Positions 23,312 to 36,865 are shown, counted from the first letter of the stretch. The stretch: DNA of 64,000 bases from Neopestalotiopsis rosae (GCA_023078685.1 JALGAS010000003.1:186001-250000), one strand, 5' to 3'. Numbers and translations: made by a program. The notes: generated by a model not told the origin, from the letters alone.

Positions 23312-24140
23312 TGTGAAATAAAAATGTTGAATAATAATAGAGGTGAATCTAAATGCGCGAGATTTTCCCCAATGACACCTTTGTTGGTAGAATGAGCGAA
23401 ATGAATAAAATGTGTTTGTATTATTGTACGAATTGGATCGGGATTGCGGCTCCCTTGCGGCGGCGGGGAGAGCGAAAGAGCGCGAGAGAGTGTGAGAGTG
23501 ACACCAGGACCCTGCAGATGATGCACGTGTGAGGCGAGGCCTAGGTCAGTGGATAGGTAGGTATGTAGTCGCGGGATATGTCAGATGGTTGGGGGTTGGA
23601 TTCTCGACTGCAGCTTGGCAGACAGTAGACAGGCAGATGGCTACATGTGCTTGCTTTGCTCAGTTTATCTCAAATGAGTAGTCCTGCTCGCACAGGATTG
23701 GCGAACAAGAAGAACAAGAACAAACCCAACGGGGAGAGGTTCCTTCTTTTGCTTTCACATGTAAGCGCAGCCAAGCCACGAGCCGGAGAGTCGGAGAGCA
23801 ATTGGTCGGGTGGAGGCTTTATGTGGATTCTAATCGAGGGGCCGTTGGGACCTAAAGCACGAAGGTAAGGATCTTTTTTAGGCCCAACAATTGCGCTGCG
23901 AATCGGAGCACCGCTACTCAGACGGGAAATTGGAAAGAGCTGGGGCGCATCGGAGGGGCATTTAGGGCATTTTGGGGGCATTTGCAGGGACGAGTGAGAA
24001 AAATATGAAGGCCAGAGGCCAGAGGCTCAGGTCCAGTCTTTGCCTCTCCGGCCCGGCCATGCCATCAGAGACATTCCCATTGCTGCTCAACCTAGCGTAG
24101 AAATATGCGGGAATGCCTGTCAAGAGGGGAGACCCTGCTG
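23312..24140. other. intergenic, nothing recognised
   Basis: It contains the promoter of the minus-strand PAQR gene and the 3' flank of the minus-strand gene ending at 24141. No supported coding frame was seen. Confidence 0.4.
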
Positions 24141-24889
24141 TCAGTGATTGCCCCTTGATTTCCTCTTTACGAAGTCCTTCACTGTCACCATGCTCAACTT
24201 GAGGCAAAAGCCAATGTCAGTCTGTTCTGGTAAATGACGATGCCTTGAAAGTACGTATCGTATCTCTGACAGTCAGCCAGCTTTGAAAGAAATTGATCTC
24301 GAATAAGCAGCTGCAGATGAGTCTCGGCACTCTCAACTAGCCCGCGAATAGACTGCGAAGCTAACGGGTTCGCCAAGGACTGTTAACATGTCTGGTATTT
24401 CCCAATCAAGGGGAATTTCCAGCGATCGTAACAATGTAACGTACACCAAATCAGATAGTGTAGCCTTACCTTGCCGTCCTCGATGTCCGCCTCAGACGTC
24501 AGTTGAGTCGCTAAAAAGTTTGTCATGTCGTCAAGGTCCAAAGAGGCTTTGTGAGTTGTATGCAACTGTAGCCAATCCGAGCGAATCTTCGTCTCATGTA
24601 AGCTTTGGTAAGGTCGGGCTGTGCCTTTGCAGAGGTGCACTCCAAGCACATTGGATTGGGTCCTTGCCGCTCCAGCCGTGCCGGCCACAGCCGCACCATT
24701 CCCCAGAACATTGAAAGGGTTCCGAGTCGGGTCTGGTGCAGGCGCAGTGCTTCTGTAGGTACGCTACTGCTACTTGATCTTATCGATAAGACCAGCGCGC
24801 CAGTCGAACTGAACGTACATACCGTAATTGCTACAAGCTTCAGGACCAACCGCGTGCGCAGCGAAAGAGTGTAGGCATGTCAACAGCAT
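24141..24889 (-). CDS. unrecognised four-exon protein, head to head with THOC5-like gene
   Basis: Reconstructed from splice signals and frame continuity: 24889-24819, 24752-24470, 24379-24255 and 24192-24141, giving 176 residues. Phases agree at every junction and the total is a multiple of three. That would be unlikely if the pieces were random. The N-terminal third is small-residue-rich (Gly, Ala, Asn, Pro). The middle has charged helical stretches around SDWLQLHTT and LDLDDMTNFLATQL, and then SIRGLVESAETHLQLLIRDQ, which looks amphipathic. The C-terminus is basic. I do not recognise the family; a small subunit of a nuclear or trafficking complex would fit its look, but that is a guess. The first donor and the last acceptor (GAG) are the least certain parts of the model. 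Confidence 0.45.
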
Positions 24890-25006
24890 TCTCAATCCCC
24901 CAAGCCTGCCAACTCCGCCGATTTACTTTTTGATCTGCGGTCAACTGTGGCGATACTCACAAAGTCTGTATCAGTCGTCTCCTTTGGAAGAATCAGCGCC
25001 AGAAAC
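24890..25006. promoter_or_regulatory. short bidirectional promoter space
   Basis: Only 117 bases separate the proposed start codons of the minus-strand unknown gene (24889) and the plus-strand THOC5-like gene (25007). The two must share promoter sequence or overlap in their leaders. No clear TATA or CCAAT box was seen. The assignment depends on the left gene model. Confidence 0.4.
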
Positions 25007-25767
25007 ATGGCGAATCGCGAGATCGTCAAGGAGCCTAATCTGGTCGCGGCACTCAACGCATCACGCGACGCACGCGTTCAAGCTCTCGCCCTCGTCGATC
25101 AAGTCGCAGCTACCGGCCCAGTGGAAAGCGCATCCTCAGAGGCTCAATTCGAGATATCCAAACAGCAAAAGCTGCTGATTACGCACCTTGCCCAAGTTCG
25201 TGGTTTGCACCGCGCAGCTACCTTCAGCACCCGCAAGACCAAGACAGAAACGGCTGAGGCGCGTCAAGAGGTCGACCGATTGGCCCTCCAGCTTCAGAAC
25301 TTATACTACGAGCAGCGTCATTTACAAGGCGAGATTGCGGCCTGCGAGTCCTACGAGTAAGGCCCCCCACTATAGAGTAGTAGTCTTGCTCCATATAGAA
25401 ACTGACAATCTCCGTGCTCACAGCCACACATACCAGCAACTTCCGCTGATTCCGGTCGACGAGTTCCTGGCACTCAAGCCCGAACATGCCGAGGATGATG
25501 AGAATGCGCTCATGATTGCTCGAATTGAGCACGAGCGTGCCGAACGTGAAGGTCTCGAGCAGAAGCGCATGGAGCTACTCAAGCGCAAACAGAAATTGAT
25601 CTCGGACAACAAGAAGAGAAAGGACGACCTGGCCAACCTGGACAAGGAGCTGGAGAAGTTCATCGATGTGAGTTGAACTATTGCAGAGTCATTGAGAACC
25701 CGAAATACTGACCCTGCCTCAGGCTGCGAAACCAATCCAGAAACTTTTCGAGAAGAATATCACCTAA
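25007..25767 (+). CDS. THOC5: THOC5-like subunit of the THO mRNA-export complex
   Basis: Three exons, 25007-25356, 25424-25667 and 25723-25767, phases exact; 212 residues. It is almost entirely helical and charged. The segment from about residue 75 (TRKTKTETAEARQEVDRLAL) through LQNLYYEQRHLQGEI and YQQLPLIPVDEF is the hallmark of the THOC5/Fms-interacting family. The C-terminal half is a coiled coil rich in Lys, Glu and Arg. THOC5 pairs with THOC7 in the THO part of TREX, which couples transcription to mRNA export in the nucleus. The protein is much shorter than the animal member (over 600 residues) and keeps only the N-terminal coiled-coil region, as is usual for filamentous fungi as far as I know. 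Confidence 0.85.
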
Positions 25768-28700
25768 TTGTACAGCCAAATTCTACACCAAAAAATTCTG
25801 TACGAATAAAACCAGAGGTTCTTACAAATCATCGGCATGAATTTGGTATCTAGCAGCAGGAGAACAAGACAAGGCCAATACCGTCTACAATAAGCTTGAT
25901 GGTCCCTTCTCAGTTGCAGGTTCTCTCTCATTGGTCAAAGGGCGTTGAACTTCCAATACTGCCATGGTCTGGCAAGAGACAACCCGATGGAAGGAAACCC
26001 ATGACCCCTCCAGAAACCCCAATCTTGGCTGCATTCTGGAGATTATACAACTTGCCTTGGTATCTGTGTCCCTCATCGTGACTGATGGGAGGTTGACGCT
26101 GCGGTCCCAGTCTTGAAAGGCTAGGTCAAAACTTTCATGATAAGGCCTGAGCAATTTCACTGCTCGCAGTTGATGAGCGGCAGGCTCACCGTCCTTGGGC
26201 TGCCCGACCACTCCAGATGAACAAGAAGGGCCGAAAGACGGGTGCTCTTACAAGATTACGGGAGCAAAGCATCCTCAAAGAAATCCAAGACTGGGAGGGA
26301 GAGAAACGGCAGAGGTCTGCCTGCAGCTTTCATTATTTGAGCATGATACTCGGAAGACTGCAATGCGCGAATTTCCTCTTTCTAAAGAGTTCGCTCACGA
26401 GTGTTTCTAGAGCCCTCAAAAAGAGATATACATGAAGCATGAATTGATATGATGATGTATTGTCTTTGCCATGATTGGTCAAGTTTTGAGATTCATTGGC
26501 AGATGACGTGAAGTCTAATATGCTATCAACACATGTCTCTCTTTTTACAACACACTTGCAGCTGGCATAGGGCTGAGCATTGGAGGTTTGATCCAGTACA
26601 ATTCTTTCCCTTTGATGAATATAACAGCACCTCGAAGCTATGATACAATAAAGATCTTGCGTTTAGTCAAGCGTCGCAGCACGCACATTCTTCATCAAGA
26701 TGTATTCCACTACAGACATGATCGAGCCATATAAGCAGACTCAAAGTGGCACATCTCAGCTCCAATTCCATGAAATGCGTATAACCTTGAGACATGATGA
26801 CGAATAGCCCTTGGAGAATTGTACTTTGGCACGTTGATAATCACGTTTACCAGTATCCGGATCATCCCCAGCATCTCCAGATCATCGAACGTCTCACTAT
26901 ATGTTTTAGACTCGTTGATCTGGTGCATCAGCCGCCTAAAGATATCAAAATCCAATTATCGTTTGGAAAAATGCCCGTAGGGCTCCAAATCTCATTTTAC
27001 AACCTGAGATGGAGAGGCGTTACACTAACTTTAGACCGCAAAGAATCCCCTCCCCCAAAATGTTGGCAGCCTTGGGTAACCTGGCTGCCCCCCGTGGATT
27101 TGGTGCCAGAAACTCGGCAACGCCATTTCTTAGATGAAACAGTCTTTTTCTCTTAAATCAAGGCAAAGCTGGGGTAAATTAAAAGAAACTGTACTACTAC
27201 CTACCGTTTGTTTGCCTTGCCCTTGTGGGAAAGAGACTTGGGCCTGTCCGGCGAACAAATTATTTACGCTCTCCTCTTTTGCCATGCGGAAAGGAAAAAG
27301 ATGAATGTGATACGCGTATAGAGACGACAAGAAAAAAAAGAGGGCTAATTATCTCCAGTATTATTATTGTATTTCCGCATAGACAAAGACGGCTATGGAC
27401 ACGGCCTTGTCAGCCTTCTGACGAATACGGCAACGTCATCGGGTGGAGGGAGTGGGAGCAGTATATATCCGGCCGCGCCGCACCCGTTTTCTTGTGTGGT
27501 GGAGGGGGTGGAAATTATATGAGAGTGGGGGAGTTTTACACAGTAGTTTGGGAGAAGCCCGAAACGAAACGGGCGACTTCTTGGTGGTACGTGTAGAGAG
27601 AAACTGTGAGGCGCGGCTTTTTGGACGAATCTCCTATTTTTCTTTCGATTCCGATCCCCGAAAGTTATTGTCGAGTCTCATTACCTGGTAAATGCCTTTG
27701 TGATGCGCCAAATAAACAAAAGACAACGTTGCCTCATCTACAGTACTCATGACGGATATCTCCCGTCAAGGCTTGACGTTTTTGGGTCAACAACAAGCAG
27801 GTAGCCAGCCAGCGACGGACAACAGCGAGATTGTTTTTGTGTTTGGATATGTTGGATCGACCAAGGCCTATCAAAGCAAGCTCGTGGGATTATTTGCAAA
27901 GTACATGGCACGAAACTTGATTCTTTCCCATGGCGGTGAACAAAGGCTTTGAACATCCTATACCGAATGTACTTAGCCCTATCTCTGTTGAACCTGTTAT
28001 CGAGGTTTCCCAGCCTGCCAGTTTCGTCAGTTTGGATTTTCTGCAGACCATGTGGTCTGAATTGCGATTGACACAGTAACCCAGCATGCCCAGAAATGGT
28101 AAGCCGTTTACAACAGGAAGTGGATAGTGTTCCCGGTTCCGTGGACTGGACGGCACACAGACGCCCGTTTTCTATGCAGGTCAGTATGTGTCCAGCAGGT
28201 AGTCGAGATGGTGTAATACCGCACCCAACTACCATATCCTCCACTATGACTGGCAGGAAGCTGGCATCGCGGGGAGACCCGAGCGGACTTCGTATACAAC
28301 AATGCTGACTGCTGGCTCGGGCTGTTTCGAAAATGCTCTCGCAAGTATCCGGTCCTATTCCCTCGCTCTCTAATTTCGTTGCTGACTACATACATACCTA
28401 GGGCGCAATGCGAACAACCCGAAAATAATTGCAGGTGCTGTAGCTAGCTAGCAGAGCTGACTTTGTCTCGCAGGTTGGAAGGAATATTGCGCAGATGAGG
28501 GATCTTCAAGCGGGTGCGGTTCTGCTCCACGCCAAGGGCTCCATAATTGCCAATTTTAATCTCACCAGGGAGCCAATGGACAAAGCCGACTCGTCGTGCG
28601 TGGGCGCGACGGAGCCAATGACAGGCATGGCGAGTTTAAAGTAGTAAGATTAGTCGCACAAGAGCGTGGGCCCGGGGTGTGCGAGCATCAGTTAATCTCT

Positions 28701-31700
28701 CTACTACAGCCAGCAGCATGTAGGTAGCTTGGTCTGGTAGCTGGGCGGCTTTAAGATGTTACCGGCTGCCTCCTTGTTGGCGAGTATATTGCATAGCGCC
28801 CGTGGATTCGGTCGACGAAGCCGTGAAACACAATGTCACATGGTACATACTCGAAGCAAACTGCTACTTTTCATGCCATGATTGATTAGTTGTTCGCGGT
28901 TCGTCTCACGAGATGCGATGCTGTTGTGTTTTCGACAACACATTTTGGATCACTTTGGGAAAATATAGGTTGCCGAGGACGTTCTCTGACAGTGTTACGA
29001 TCGATGCTTTGACCGCGGAAAGAGGCCCGATGCTTCAATCTTCCCCCGACAGATTGGGGTTGCATCCGTTAGAGGGCAGCCCTTCGCTTCACAGCACATA
29101 TGAGGTCATAGGCAGTGATCGATCTCAGCTGCAAGAGCTCGGTATCGTACCATGAGTCTCATTGGCGCCGGCTTAATGTTTCTGCCAAGTATGCCATGAT
29201 ATCTACTGCCTGTAAGCAGCAAGTGCTCTGACCTCAGTATTGGCAGTAATCTGTGCTATAGAATTGTACAAGCACAGCATATAACGGCGGGCTGGTGCAA
29301 TTATCCATCTTGGCTCTGCAATCGGACCATGAGTTGCGGGACCTGGCGAAAGCACTGCGCTTTGTGGCACTGTGCGACCCGATCTTGGTTTCAGCGCAGG
29401 CAGTCCTTGGGTTGTGAATATGCAGTTATACAGCATTTCCGCAGCACGGTTGCGAAGAGCCAATAACAGGGTCCGCAGCCGCTATACATATGCCTGTAGG
29501 GAAAAGCAAAGAATACCTGCAGAGAGTATCTCATACCGTAGTGACCATGTCGTACGGAGTTCGTTCATCCAATTCGTAAATACTCTGTACGCCTTGATGA
29601 CTTGCTTTGCCAAATTGCCAAGGTATTGCAAAAATCCCCAAGAGCGAATTGTCTCGGACCGGCCAGACTGTGACCTTGAAGTCTATTGTCGAATGTTTTG
29701 CTGTTCGTCGCGAAAAAACCCGAAGCTTACACATTGGGGCACTTCTCCTATGCCAGGAGCCGTGATCGACGTAGCCTAAACAGATAGTATGTGACGACTG
29801 ACTTGAGGCGATAAACATGGCACTGCAAAATTCTTCGTGGACTGACATGACAACTGATGACGACTCAGTAGGAGGCTGCCAGAGGCGCAGAACCCCGAAA
29901 AGTCGCTCCCGCGAGCTACTGGCCAAAGTCGGGTGGCTCAGCAGATAGAGCAGGGGCAAAATGACCTTGGCGACGACCAAAGCTGGCTTCTCATGCATCC
30001 ATTGAGTCGCAGCATACCTAGTTTCACTGCCGCACCCTTTCTGTTGGAGGTGATGGCATACATGCATACACAGGAGCATACCACTGACCATTCCTCTCCA
30101 ACTTGGTCCAACTTGGTAGTCTGCATTGCATGTGTCAGTGATGTCGAAATGCAGTAGCGACGCGCTCAGGGACCCCCACCAGGGTCCGGAGCAGGTCCAT
30201 GATAGGTCAAGATGACTCGAGACAATACCTGCTCCAGACAGTTCGAGGCTGCATTTGTCTTAGCTCTGGCGTGACCGTTATCGCGAATAGAAGAATCTGG
30301 CGCCGGCGCGCACCAAGATGACAGATCTGAATGCCCAGTTTTCCCACTACTCCAGGGGCTTTTTGGGACCGTCAATTGACTGGTATCGATAGATCGCGAA
30401 CGAAGTCTCGAGAAGCAAGCAATCGACTTGCGACCAATGTGCACGTGGGCCCAAACATATGTAGGTGAGCAAATGTGCGGTGTATGCAATACGTACGGAG
30501 AGGCTGGTAAGCATGTTCCCACCGGGCGGTAGTAGCGCGGCCAGAGAATATCCTGTAGAACGATAAGCTTAAAAATTGTCGGGAGCAGGAGGAGCTGGAC
30601 GGTTGGAGTGCTAAATGTAGACCAAGCCATACAGGACGGGCATGGTTCGTAGGCAACCACGGTTGGGATAATTACTATTGCTTACTATTGGGCAAACCGG
30701 CCAAATCAATGGACCAGGAAGTGGATTGTGTAGGTAAGAACTTGCACAGGAATGACCAAGCCAAGCGGTGACAACGATTCGATTGAGAAACAGCAACGAA
30801 CTGCTGTTCGTTCGTTTCGGCATAGCCACCCACTGCAAGCTGTGCTGTGTAATCATCAGGTTTGCCCTGCATGGGGGAGCATGGCCCTGTCAGCCTGGGA
30901 GGAATGAAAGTCAAAATACTCTAGAAACACATCATAATTCTACGATATGACTTTGGTAGGATCATCAGTAAGCGGAGTCGAGGTTTGAAAGGATACTGTA
31001 CCTCCCTCCAACTTTGCCGTGAGCCGTTATGATGAAGATCTCTGGCTGCGAAGAAATATGCTAAACATAGCCCACACTTCCCAAGCCACTGGCAGGCCTT
31101 CCAAGCCTATCGACAGTCTACCAGACCACAACTTTAACCTCAAGCCGCTGCTTCTAAAGCCGTGTGGGCCAGCCACACTCAGCGGTCCTTGACCAGGACA
31201 AGATGAAGGAGTCGTGGGAACGCAACGTGCTACTGGGCCGATGATCAGACGTCAAGATGCTGGAGACCAATGAACAATCGTCATCTCGCCGTAGCCACGC
31301 AAGTCATTTGCCCCGGCATTGAAGGAGCAAGATAGGCACGAGAGGTACAGCACGGGGGCTTTGGGAGGACGATGATACTCCACATTCAATCCACAAAGAC
31401 GTTGACTAGTAACAGGAGATAGGACGACGTTTGACGGGATCATTGCCGAGCATACTACCATACCACACTGCCCTTGAACAATTGGATGGTTTTATTTTCC
31501 CTACTTTGATCACCACAAGCAAGGCAAGGTGTGCGCCCCCATTCTCCCCGTCCGGCTCCGGGAGGCACGCGGTCAGTATAGGATCCTGCATGCTGCGACA
31601 GCAACAGTCACAAAGAGGAAATGGTTGTGTCCAGCTGTGCCGAGTGCACGACCACCAGTGGCTCTACAGTCGAAACTGCATGCATTACGACCATCACTCC

Positions 31701-33328
31701 ATGAGGAGCAGCATTACATAGCTGACTGTGCGTACGTGTAAATGATGGCGCATGTGAAACGGACTTGCTCGCTCGCTTCCATGCATCTAGGTCAAATGTG
31801 TTTGGACTATCTAATGTCTATAATAGTACCTACTGCATACTACAGCATATACTGCATCGTATACCTAGTCCGTACCCAGCTTTTAGGCATCAAAATTATT
31901 TCTTGATCAATATACGAGGTCCTTTCGGCCAAGTACGTAAAAGAAAAGCATATGATTGTCTTTGTCAAATTATTCTACTAGTTGTGATGAACAACCGAGT
32001 AGATAAAATAATTTCGTATATCTCGGGTTCGACTGCGAAATTTCGTCTGGAGTTTTGTTTGCATTGGCAAATATGGAGAGAAAGAAACGAGATGCGCTTC
32101 CCTGAATGGTGACCTCCAGACCCATCCATCCGTCAACCGCCAGAAAATATGCAATTATCAGTCACCACGTCCGCAGCGCAAATTACACGGCAACCGCTGT
32201 AAACCCTGGAGTAGCCGCTTCCTATGATCTAAACCGTACCAAAACCAATTGACACTGCACATAGGTAATGCACGTAGGCTAACCTGGCCGGGGGCTCCAT
32301 AGAAGACCTTACCCCCAAATTTCTTGCTTGCAGCGCCCGGACCAGCCCCAGAATGAGCAATTAGCGCGCTCACTAGTAGAGAACTCCTTGCGCGCCAGAG
32401 CCAGAGCTAACCTTGCTCCCCTGTCCGAGATCCCATCCAGCACAGCACCCCAGCACGCCTAGCTAACCTTGGAACCCAGTAAGTCAGAAGATGAGCCCGT
32501 CCTTCATCTCCCCTTTTTATTCTGCGTATTAACCCAGAACAGCTCACGAACATCCATCATCGCGACGGTAGAAGTCTTCCCCCTTTGCCAGGCCCAGGTC
32601 CATTTCTTAAAAATTTTCCCTCCCCTCGCTACCTCGCACGGCTTCTGTCCCCATCAACCCTTGCCAGAAATAGTTACAGACAGAGCGCGTGAAAAAAAAG
32701 CAAAATACATCTTTTTCCTCTGGCCGCTTGTCCCCGCCGAAAAGCACCAGCCTCAGTTGAGAGAGAGACGGACGGTCCTCTTGTCTTTCAGCCCCCCCTG
32801 GCCTGCCAACTTCAGTACTACTGGATCCGACCCGGCAAGCAAGTCCCAAAAACAACGTGCTAACTGGACTGTCCTGGTCCGTCGCGTCAGCGAGAGGGAG
32901 AAAAAAAGAAAAAGCTGGATCTGGAGGAGTCCCTACAATAGCAGTACCTTGGCCACCTACCTATCACACTACTACCACGGTACCTAACGATCCAAATCTC
33001 CAAATCTCCAGTCCCCATCGCTAGGCTGCGCCTCTACTTCCCGCTAACCGCACTGGTCAGCACACCACCCTGATTTCCCTCGTCCCTAATCTTCTTCTTT
33101 TACCTCTCCTCCACATTCCACTCCTCCCTCTCTCTATATTCCATTCTTCAGCTTCACGACCAGTCAAAGACAAGGCGGCGCACCTACGACGTGTAACGTC
33201 GTTTTCTTTTCGCTCCTTCTCACCTGACGCGCGTGTCGACTGGCCCTTTTCTCTCCTGCTTGCTTGTTTGCTTGCTTGCACCTTTGGAATCAACGCCAGC
33301 AATCTCACAACACCGACGGACGTTCGCC
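25768..33328. other. 7.5-kb stretch with no recognisable gene
   Basis: All open frames are short, overlap on both strands and lack protein-like composition. The base composition is not obviously AT-rich, so strong RIP damage is not suggested by eye. No terminal repeats, tRNA genes or transposase fragments were found. The right end, about 32500-33328, is C/T-rich with many TCTC and CTCC runs and is probably the promoter and long leader of the glycosyltransferase gene. Non-coding RNA genes cannot be excluded. Confidence 0.45.
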
Positions 33329-35629
33329 ATGGAGGCTCTTTTTGGCTGGACTACGCGGCGAGCCGGTGGGCTGGCCATGGTCGCGACCATTGCTCTCAGC
33401 TACTGGGTCGTGAGCAAAGAAGCAGCATCAACTGGATATGGCTACTATAATCTTATGCACACACATCACGCCTCAGCACCGTCGGCGGCAGCGTTGGAGA
33501 GCCCTACCACTGGTGGTGGCATGTGGACGCTGGGATTCGCATACTACAGTCTGTTCATTCACATTCTAGTGGCCGCTTTCCCGATCAGAGCCTGCTGGTC
33601 CATCTTCAGCATCACTCGTGCTCTCAAGAAGAACGCGAAGAGCAAGGCGCTGCGCGACATCAAGCTTTCCCACCGCCGCCGTGGCTCGTCGACTTCTCTC
33701 TCGAGCTCCGAGACCCTGACCTCTTCCCGCGATGGTTCCGTTTCATCTGCAACTAGTAGCGAAGCTGGCGACCTCGAGGAGCAATACACCGACGGCGATG
33801 CTTCTGCGATTGAAAACATTGTCCACGCCATTGTGATCCCCAACTACAAGGAAGAGGTTGACACGCTGAGGGAGACGCTGGATGTCCTGGCTTCCCACCC
33901 CCAGGCCCGACACAGCTACGATGTAAGTACTCGTTTGACTTTACCCGCACCTGCCGATCCAAACACTAGGTTTGCTTCCGCCGCGAAGTTGCCCCATTTC
34001 TCTCCTGTTCCTGCGCTCCCTGATTGATTGAGCGCACACTTCGGGAGAAAAGATGCAGAGTGCCCAAAACGTTTCTCAGACGCTAACCTTCGTGATTCTT
34101 TGCAGGTCTACCTTGGTATGGAGCAACGCGAGCACAACGCAGAGCTCAAGGCAATGAACCTTATCCAGGAGTTCGTCAAGAAGTTCCGCTCAATTGACTT
34201 CACTCTGCACCCTTCGGACATTCCTGGCGAGGCTCCCGGCAAGGGAAGCAACATGGCTTGGGCTGCACGAAAGCTCAGTGAGCGTTATTCGATGGCCCAG
34301 CGCAAAGACGTGATTGTTACTGGTATTGATGGTACGTGCGCACCACACCTGTCCGCCCCTCTCTGAGCCCATGCCTTGGCCATTTCTGAGGCGAACATTG
34401 TTTCCAAAACCTGCATGTCATGGCGGCTCGACAAGACAGGAGCCCGTTTTTATTGGACGAATCGCTGACATTTTGTGCAACGAATAGCCGACAGTCACCT
34501 CTCTTCCAAGTTCTTCGCCTCGCTCACCAGCATGCATCTGCAATATCCTGAGACTGCCTCCACCACCCTGTACTCTGCTCCGATCATCTTTGACCGAAAT
34601 GCCAACGATGTGCCTGCTATCGTCCGTGTTGCTGACATTCTGTGGTCTGCCGCTGGCATGTCTGGTCTGTACAGTGGTTCCACCATCGCGCCCCCTACCT
34701 CGGTCTACTCTGTTCCGCTTGTGCTCGTTGACAGAGTTGGTGGCTGGGATGCGGATTCTGAAGCCATTGGTGAGGATCTGCACATGTACCTCAAGTGTTT
34801 CTTTGCCATGAACGGAAACTTGACCTCTCGAACTGTTCTCAGCCCTGTCAGTCAGAGCAACGTCAGCGGTGACGGCGGAAAAGGCGTTGCTGGTCTGATT
34901 ACTGATATGAAGGCGCGCTACAAGCAGGCCCTGCGACACATGTGGGGTTGTCTGGACTCGGGTTATGCCATGCGAAAGGGATGGGAGCTCTGGCAGGAGA
35001 GAAAGCACACCTCCAGAAACTACCGTCCTCTGCACATCACGCTTAGCAACCCGTCCGACACGTACATTCCTCAGGTTGATGACTTGTCCCCTGGCCAAAA
35101 CATCGAGAGCGGCGTCTTTGCCGACATCACCACTGATACCCTGAAGGATGTCGACTGGCTGCGTGTTTTATCGCTTGCTCACCGTCTGTTCGAAGCTCAT
35201 TTCCTCCCGGTCCAAATGACTATTCTGGTCATCGCATCGACACTGTACCTCTGGGTCACCGAAGGCAACGGAGACCCGCAACACCTCAGATGGATCTTCA
35301 CTGTCTGCAACGTTCTTCGTACCGCTGGTTTCATGCAGATTGCATTCTACCTCTTCCTGTACGAGTCTTTCCACAAGCTCCTGGCTGCCGCTCGTGAGAA
35401 GGAGATGAACGACGCAGGCTTGGCCAAGGGAATGTGCTTCGCACACCGTGACAGAAAGATGCACTATCTTGACTACATCATGGTCCCCCTAGTCGCTCCG
35501 ATGTACGGTTCGATTCCTGGTGCGCAAGCGCAGGTCTTCCAGTTCTGGACGCAGGACCTAGTATATACCGTCAGCAAAAAGGTTGTGCGGCAAAGATCCA
35601 AATCTCTATCAGCAGACGCCATGGTATAA
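33329..35629 (+). CDS. family 2-type membrane glycosyltransferase
   Basis: Three exons, 33329-33922, 34106-34331 and 34488-35629; 653 residues. The first intron is 183 nt and the second 156 nt, long for this window. There are two membrane segments near the N-terminus (about residues 10-25 and 63-83), then a Ser/Arg-rich cytosolic linker. The GT2 catalytic fold begins at AIVIPNYKEE. The metal/UDP-binding DxD is in VTGIDADSH, formed exactly across the second splice junction. A downstream EAIGEDLHMY supplies the base-like ED, and ALRHMWG takes the place of the QxxRW-type motif. At least two more membrane segments follow near residues 510-560. The family makes beta-linked polysaccharides or glycolipids on the cytosolic face. 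The product here is unknown; it does not look like chitin synthase or ceramide glucosyltransferase. Confidence 0.82.
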
Positions 35630-36865
35630 TGACCTACCAACCATTGGCTCTCCCCGATATTTCTTTTGGGGCCGATCAAGCGCAGAGATCCGGCCTCCTA
35701 CTTTTGTTCTTCTCTTCCCTGCGACCACCTTTACACCACCCCAGCAGGCCACCTTGCGTGGCCACTTTTTGACAACAGCTCCAGAAGCATGTGTAAATAG
35801 AGAACATGATGTTGATAATGCATGGCATGGCATCGGCATTGGCATTCTAGATATGGGGGTAAACTTTTATTTACCTTGGGCCCATTGGAGTTCTCGGAGC
35901 AATTTTGCAGGAAAAGATATGACCACTTTCCTGCCGGCATTCGTTTAAACGGCAAAGAGATAAGAGTATGACAGCGGTGGCGAACAGCGGGCGACATGTA
36001 CCGCTGATGGCTTCCGCAGGGATGAATCATCCAGCTGAGGCCTAGGGCTAGCTCAGCAATGGTTGGAGAAGAAGAGACTGGGTATTTCGCAGATGCGATG
36101 CAGCCCAGCTAATCTATCCTAGCCCGATAATGCTTAATACATGTGTAAGGAGAAGAAGCGAGCAAGGCTACCAGCGGCGACAACGGCGTCGAACTCGAGG
36201 GACGAAGAACGAGAAGAGGCGTCGTGGCAGACTTTGAGCCGTTTGGTGTTATGTAGTGGTCCTAGGACATATAATGAAATGGATACACTGTATTGCTCTC
36301 AAATGAATATGTTTTCAACTGACCGTCTTGTGACTGCGAGAGAGATATTGACTGTGCCGGAAGCACGTTGATGTGTATACTGTTGCTGATAGAATGGACC
36401 GGTAGTCGAAGGTGCCAAGAAGGTAGGTAGGATCTAAAGTCTGGGCGCGTCTATACTCCGATGGCTTCCGGGCTGCAGGTTGACGTGATGCCTCCGAAGG
36501 GTCTCGGAGGTTGTTCAAGAGCAACCAATCAGGTCAATGGCCCGGTTTGGCTCACAGGAGACGCTCGCCCCGAGCGTGGCCGGCGTTTTCGGGGTGTCAT
36601 CAGCCATACGAGTCCGGGCTTTCCTATTCCGTGATTGAAGCAATCGTATCACACCAATTAATCACATCAGCGGTATCTATATAAGATCCTCGCTTTGTCG
36701 ACATGGCCTGGCCGATGCCTTGTGCTCATTGTCGTGCATCGCATATCCTGAAGCATCGTTTGGCCTGTGACTGCATCAGCTTCTCTCAGTAATAGTCATT
36801 TTCTTTACTACGTTTCTGGCTTTGAAATCCCCTGAGCACGGGTGTTTTCAGTCTCCAAATCAAGA
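35630..36865. other. intergenic, nothing recognised
   Basis: This is the 3' flank of the glycosyltransferase and the promoter region of the DJ-1-like gene. It has no supported coding frame. Confidence 0.45.

Noticed and set aside
29931..29990. TGGCTCAGCAGATAGAGCA, resembling a tRNA D-arm
   Set aside because: No T-loop GTTCGA sequence or acceptor stem pairing at the required distance.
29372..30091. Overlapping open frames on both strands (135 and 186 codons)
   Set aside because: Composition is random, there are no motifs, and the two frames overlap each other.
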